From Microcaldota archaeon (lineage in GTDB: Archaea; Micrarchaeota; Micrarchaeia; Micrarchaeales; CABMGC01): a stretch of 17,157 nt of DNA. The translations under genes were made by a program, and so were the position numbers. The first letter of the stretch is position 1; each line of letters begins with the position of its first letter. Below the pieces are notes generated by a model, which searched no databases, was not told where the DNA came from, and was given only the letters and a program-made list of their open reading frames with translations. Below are positions 14,633 through 17,157 of this stretch, one piece after another. Location: NCBI GenBank assembly GCA_021804305.1, contig JAJZKF010000003.1, positions 1 to 17,157 on the forward strand, given 5' to 3'.

Positions 14633-15262
14633 CTACAGACTCTTCCTGATTATCTCAGCATACTTTCTCCTGAGCTTCGAGAAGCTCGCCTGGTTGAGGC
14701 TTAGGTACTTCAGGTCCTCCATTCTGAATTCGTCTAGGATTTTTCCGAGCAACCTGACATGGCCGACGAAGCCATGCTCCGCTGCAATCCCCCTCAGCTT
14801 TCCCACGTCGGCACCGGAATAGAAGAGAAGTCCCAGAATGTCTATCGCATCCTTGGTACCCTTCTGGCTTGCAAGCCTGTCTGCTGCTGCGCCGAGCTTG
14901 AGGAGAAGGAGCGCCTCTGCTGTGGGGACCTTGAATCCCTCTATGTGCGTGGAGTACCTCCCGATCAGGTCCTTTGCAGGAAGCGACAGTTTCGAGTAAC
15001 CTGGCAGGTAGATGTCGATGTCGAAGAGGTCGAGTTTTGCCTCATACTTGTGCAGGCGTTCGTTCTTCTCGAGCCTATAGGTGCCTTCAAGCTGCCTGAG
15101 CACGGGATAGTCCACCACCACGTCTATGTCCTTCGACTTCTGGAGCTTTGTGTACAGATAGACGGCCCACCCTCCGATGAGAGTGAACTTGAACTCCTTG
15201 TTGAGCTCCTGAAGCTTCTCCCAACTTGCACGAGTGATCTCGCTGTTCCAGAACTCGGTCAT
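14633..15262 (-). CDS. Nucleotidyltransferase, AbiEii-like toxin
   Basis: Nucleotidyltransferase-fold protein of the AbiEii/type IV toxin group; such toxins block growth by transferring nucleotides, in studied cases to tRNA. In 209 residues: GGW (30-32), the metal pair D45/D47 in KSKDIDVVVDYP, a further acidic pair D81/D83 in LFDIDIYLPG, and the family-typical helix LLLLKLGAAADRLASQKGTKDAIDIL (118-143) with K122, R129 and K137-D138. The catalytic set is complete, so it looks active. ATG 15262 overlaps the stop of the upstream regulator gene (ATGA), as expected for a toxin-antitoxin pair. It could instead be a housekeeping relative, but the pairing argues for a toxin. Confidence 0.78.
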   Translation of the reverse strand: MTEFWNSEITRASWEKLQELNKEFKFTLIGGWAVYLYTKLQKSKDIDVVVDYPVLRQLEGTYRLEKNERLHKYEAKLDLFDIDIYLPGYSKLSLPAKDLIGRYSTHIEGFKVPTAEALLLLKLGAAADRLASQKGTKDAIDILGLLFYSGADVGKLRGIAAEHGFVGHVRLLGKILDEFRMEDLKYLSLNQASFSKLRRKYAEIIRKSL

Positions 15263-15864
15263 ATTCCAAGCCTCTTCTCCAGGGCCGCGACAAAGTCCCT
15301 AGCATACCACTCCTTGAGGTTCCACAGGTCCACGAACATCTGAGCCGTACAGACCGAGGAGTGCTTTAGTTTGCCGTTCGCAATCTCTGCGTCGAGCCTC
15401 TCATCCGGTTTGAGCACGACCAAGTTTGGAGGACCGGCCTTTTGCCTGAACCTCCTTATTATCTCTTTTGTCCCTTCTGCTGTGGCATATGCATAGACCT
15501 CGCTGTAGTCTGCAGGCGCGTCCTTGAACATTAGCTTGTATGCAGTATAGCAGGTGAAGGCCACCTCATCAGGCATGTTGCGCTCTATCTCCCTAACAGG
15601 CTCTTCCGCTCTTGTCCGGTAGAGCACGTCATTAGATACCTTCCTCTTTGTGGCCCAGTAGAGCAGCAGGCGGGACAGCGATATCACCTCGAAGTGGCGC
15701 CGGCTCACGCTTACTGCATTTACCGCTTCGAGATTCGAGACTGCCCCGTTAATGGTGCTTAATGACAGGCCAAGCAGTCCGGATAACTCCAGCTGCGTAA
15801 ACTTCCTCTTCCCGTCTATATACGCGCATCCGATCTCCCTGTATACGATCTCCTGCTTCTTCAT
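15259..15864 (-). CDS. Winged-helix regulator, AbiEi-like antitoxin
   Basis: The 201 residues begin with a winged helix-turn-helix (about 22-65; FTQLELSGLLGLSLSTINGA, with recognition helix SLSTINGAVSNL), followed by a domain with FTCYTAYKLMF (103-113) and DYSEVYAYA (119-127) that recalls the C-terminal part of AbiEi-type antitoxins. It precedes the nucleotidyltransferase with a 4-base ATGA overlap, the standard order antitoxin-toxin. AbiEi proteins repress their own operon by binding inverted repeats; here a perfect 12-bp palindrome lies between the TATA box and ATG 15864. Leaderless start likely. Family assignment rests on layout and motif pattern rather than strong similarity. Confidence 0.75.
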   Translation of the reverse strand: MKKQEIVYREIGCAYIDGKRKFTQLELSGLLGLSLSTINGAVSNLEAVNAVSVSRRHFEVISLSRLLLYWATKRKVSNDVLYRTRAEEPVREIERNMPDEVAFTCYTAYKLMFKDAPADYSEVYAYATAEGTKEIIRRFRQKAGPPNLVVLKPDERLDAEIANGKLKHSSVCTAQMFVDLWNLKEWYARDFVAALEKRLGI

Positions 15865-15866
15865 AT

Positions 15867-15917
15867 TTCAAATTTGAAGAGTCTTATATTTATATGTTTC
15901 TAAAATGATCGAAACAT
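15867..15917 (-). promoter_or_regulatory. Promoter and operator of the AbiE-like module
   Basis: A TATA box (minus-strand CATATAAATATAAG, 15883-15896) is centred 26 bp before ATG 15864. Between them is the perfect palindrome TTCAAATTTGAA (15867-15878). Just upstream of the TATA box is a second inverted repeat, ATGTTTC-N10-GAAACAT (15894-15917). Repressor binding at the palindrome would block the polymerase. A further TATA-like TTATATATAA follows at about 15918-15927. Confidence 0.55.
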
Positions 15918-16051
15918 TTATATATAAGGTTTTTATTTTCCGAAATACTTATAGAGGTAGATAGAAGGTATCAGTCCTGATTCCGGAATGCCGGGCAGCG
16001 GCATGCTGGAATATTATATCTCTCGCACGTATAACGAATCTGGCTGTCTCC

Positions 16052-16629
16052 CTAGCCAGCTTGGAGGGCCAGCTTGCCTCTTCTATAAGCATTTTGAGCA
16101 TCTTTCCCTGTAATCTGGCTTTCCTTGGGCTTGGCCTCAATTTCGGCAGATTCTAGCGGTTCTGGCATTATGTAACTCTCTTCGTAGTCCTTGAAGCCCT
16201 GCATGTCCTGATTAATTCCTTGACTTGTGACTTGTCCTTTATCAAAAATGACATTCCCCATACAGGCTTGTCGCCATCAAGAAATATGGAGGAATAGATC
16301 TGTGGCCTTGGTTCATTGGAGTTCTTGAAATTATATATGGTGTTTGCATAGCTTCCGACTTCCCTGACAGTGGTCACGCCGTTATATACCAGCATCTTGT
16401 TGAAGTATTCGAAAAGCTTGATCTGGGGATAGTTCTGCGCGAACCTTACCAGATGCATGTGCATGTCTATCAATCCCGACGAAAGGAACCGAGTATTTAC
16501 CGCAGCACCTTTGAAATCCCCCGGCTTGCCTACTTTCAATATGACCCCGTTACTTATAAGCACTGAAGCATTGCTGACGAGAACATTACCGTCAAACATC
16601 GTCTCTGCATTTATTATCAGTTTTTGCAT
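16052..16629 (-). pseudogene. Amidohydrolase, frameshifted and truncated
   Basis: From ATG 16629 the frame encodes the N-terminal part of an imidazolonepropionase/prolidase-type amidohydrolase: a small beta-sandwich start, then the metal-binding LIDMHMHL (53-60) and GVTTVREVG (84-92), and VWGMSFLIKDKSQVKELI to about residue 140. Near 16209 a single-base shift moves the likely continuation to another frame (NQDMQGFKDYEESYIMPEPL onwards), which stops at 16052 after ALQAG. The family is about 400 residues with further His and Asp ligands; these are missing, so the gene is dead unless the shift is a sequencing error. No coding signal is convincing between 15930 and 16050. A TATA-like CTAAATAAATC lies about 25 bp upstream. 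Confidence 0.7.
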
Positions 16630-16681
16630 GATATCAGTCAAACCTTTGATTTATTTAGGGAGCCAAAACCTATTACATAGA

Positions 16682-16837
16682 TTGGTAGCTCCTCCTTGTC
16701 AGGTCCAGAAGTTCCTCGATCTGAAAAGGGAAAAATACAGAAAAGTTGAAATCAGCCTCTTGGACGCCAAGAATAGATGGAGGCACAAGGCATCCTGCGT
16801 AAAGTGCGACGGAGTTTGTGTGCTGAAAGTATACTAG
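16682..16837 (+). CDS. Possible 51-residue basic protein with CxxC, TTG start
   Basis: A frame from TTG 16682 gives 51 residues that are strongly charged in the middle (FLDLKREKYRKVEISLLDAK, 11-30) and end NRWRHKASCVKCDGVCVLKVY with a CVKC pair and a third Cys. Composition looks protein-like and the TTG lies about 27 bp after a TATA-like TTTATTTAG (about 16650-16658), fitting leaderless start. No family is recognised, and the frame is open upstream through antisense of the amidohydrolase, so chance is a real alternative. Confidence 0.28.
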   Translation: MVAPPCQVQKFLDLKREKYRKVEISLLDAKNRWRHKASCVKCDGVCVLKVY

Positions 16838-16853
16838 CCGCATCAGAGTAGTA

Positions 16854-16860
16854 TTTAATA
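16854..16860 (+). promoter_or_regulatory. TATA box of the right-edge nucleotidyltransferase
   Basis: TTTAATA is centred 26 bp upstream of ATG 16883, within the near-palindrome GTATTTAATAC (16851-16861). Leaderless initiation is predicted. Confidence 0.45.
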
Positions 16861-16882
16861 CTTATAATCCTTACTTTTAGTT

Positions 16883-17157
16883 ATGGAAATTAAGTTCTCC
16901 AAAAACAGCATATCGCTTGACCAGAAGGAACTTACTACTCTCGATAAGTTAGTCATTAAATTCATTGAAGCAATGGATGACATTGACTATGTAATCGTGA
17001 GCGGATACATAGCAATCTTTTTTGGCAGGATAAGAGGCACAGAGGACATCGACATACTGCTAAATAAAATGGACATGAAACAAATCGAAGAACTCCACAA
17101 AAAACTTCTCAAAAACAATTTTTACCCGGTAAACAATGTGGAAGATGCCAAAGACGC
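16883..17157 (+). CDS. MNT/DUF6036-like nucleotidyltransferase, 3' end outside window (partial)
   Basis: The first 91 residues are visible. After a short N-terminal helix region, YVIVSGYIAIFFGRIRGTED (residues 36-55) followed by IDILL gives the nucleotidyltransferase pattern: a G-rich loop (SGYIAIFFGR) and the metal-binding D55-I-D57. Such proteins occur as parts of toxin-antitoxin or defence pairs and as stand-alone enzymes. It is distinct from the AbiEii-like toxin at 14633. Codon use is AT-rich like the rest of this region. The C-terminal catalytic part and any partner gene lie beyond the right edge. Confidence 0.72.
   Translation, partial: MEIKFSKNSISLDQKELTTLDKLVIKFIEAMDDIDYVIVSGYIAIFFGRIRGTEDIDILLNKMDMKQIEELHKKLLKNNFYPVNNVEDAKD

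Noticed and set aside
15949..16140. 63-codon minus-strand frame as a continuation of the amidohydrolase
   Set aside because: It overlaps the better continuation frame and shows no amidohydrolase motif.

Overview
The window is archaeal chromosome. Evidence: a replication factor C large subunit, archaeal-type phenylalanyl-tRNA synthetase subunits (PheS with an N-terminal winged-helix extension), archaeal uL30 and uL15, an aCPSF2-like beta-CASP nuclease, a tRNA-Glu without encoded CCA, and TATA boxes about 26 bp upstream of many start codons. The small, compact genes and the broken-up ribosomal operon suggest a DPANN archaeon, perhaps Micrarchaeota-like; that placement is inference.

Left part (1-5431): an antitoxin-like partial ORF and tRNA-Glu(CTC) on the minus strand, divergent from rfcL. 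rfcL meets pheT tail to tail with no base between the stop codons. pheT, pheS and a secreted, C-terminally anchored protein rich in N-glycosylation sequons form a minus-strand operon, read in the order anchored protein, pheS, pheT. A GC-rich intergenic stretch (5523-5656) folds on paper into a three-way junction plus a long stem and may be a structured RNA. Next is a possible NlpC/P60-like cysteine hydrolase.

Middle part (6388-11886): rpl30 and rpl15, detached from the usual S5-L30-L15-SecY context, lead a tight plus-strand run with a GT4 glycosyltransferase, an alanine/proline-tailed coiled-coil protein and the beta-CASP nuclease. The last two appear to start with CTG: the coiled-coil ORF has no in-frame ATG, GTG or TTG before codon 164, and the nuclease needs the CTG to keep its conserved N-terminal strand. 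Convergent to this run are an acylphosphatase and a class III aminotransferase, again with abutting stop codons.

Right part (11888-17157) is an accessory region with lower GC and mostly single-gene, apparently leaderless units. It holds a methyltransferase, a truncated DUF3800 protein, an uncharacterised protein starting MKNQYF that is divergent from a Nudix hydrolase, a two-gene AbiEi/AbiEii-like toxin-antitoxin module with a palindrome between TATA box and start codon, a frameshifted amidohydrolase remnant, and the start of a second, MNT-like nucleotidyltransferase. The mix of a toxin-antitoxin pair, DUF3800 and broken genes resembles a defence or mobile hotspot. No transposase, integrase or CRISPR array was seen.
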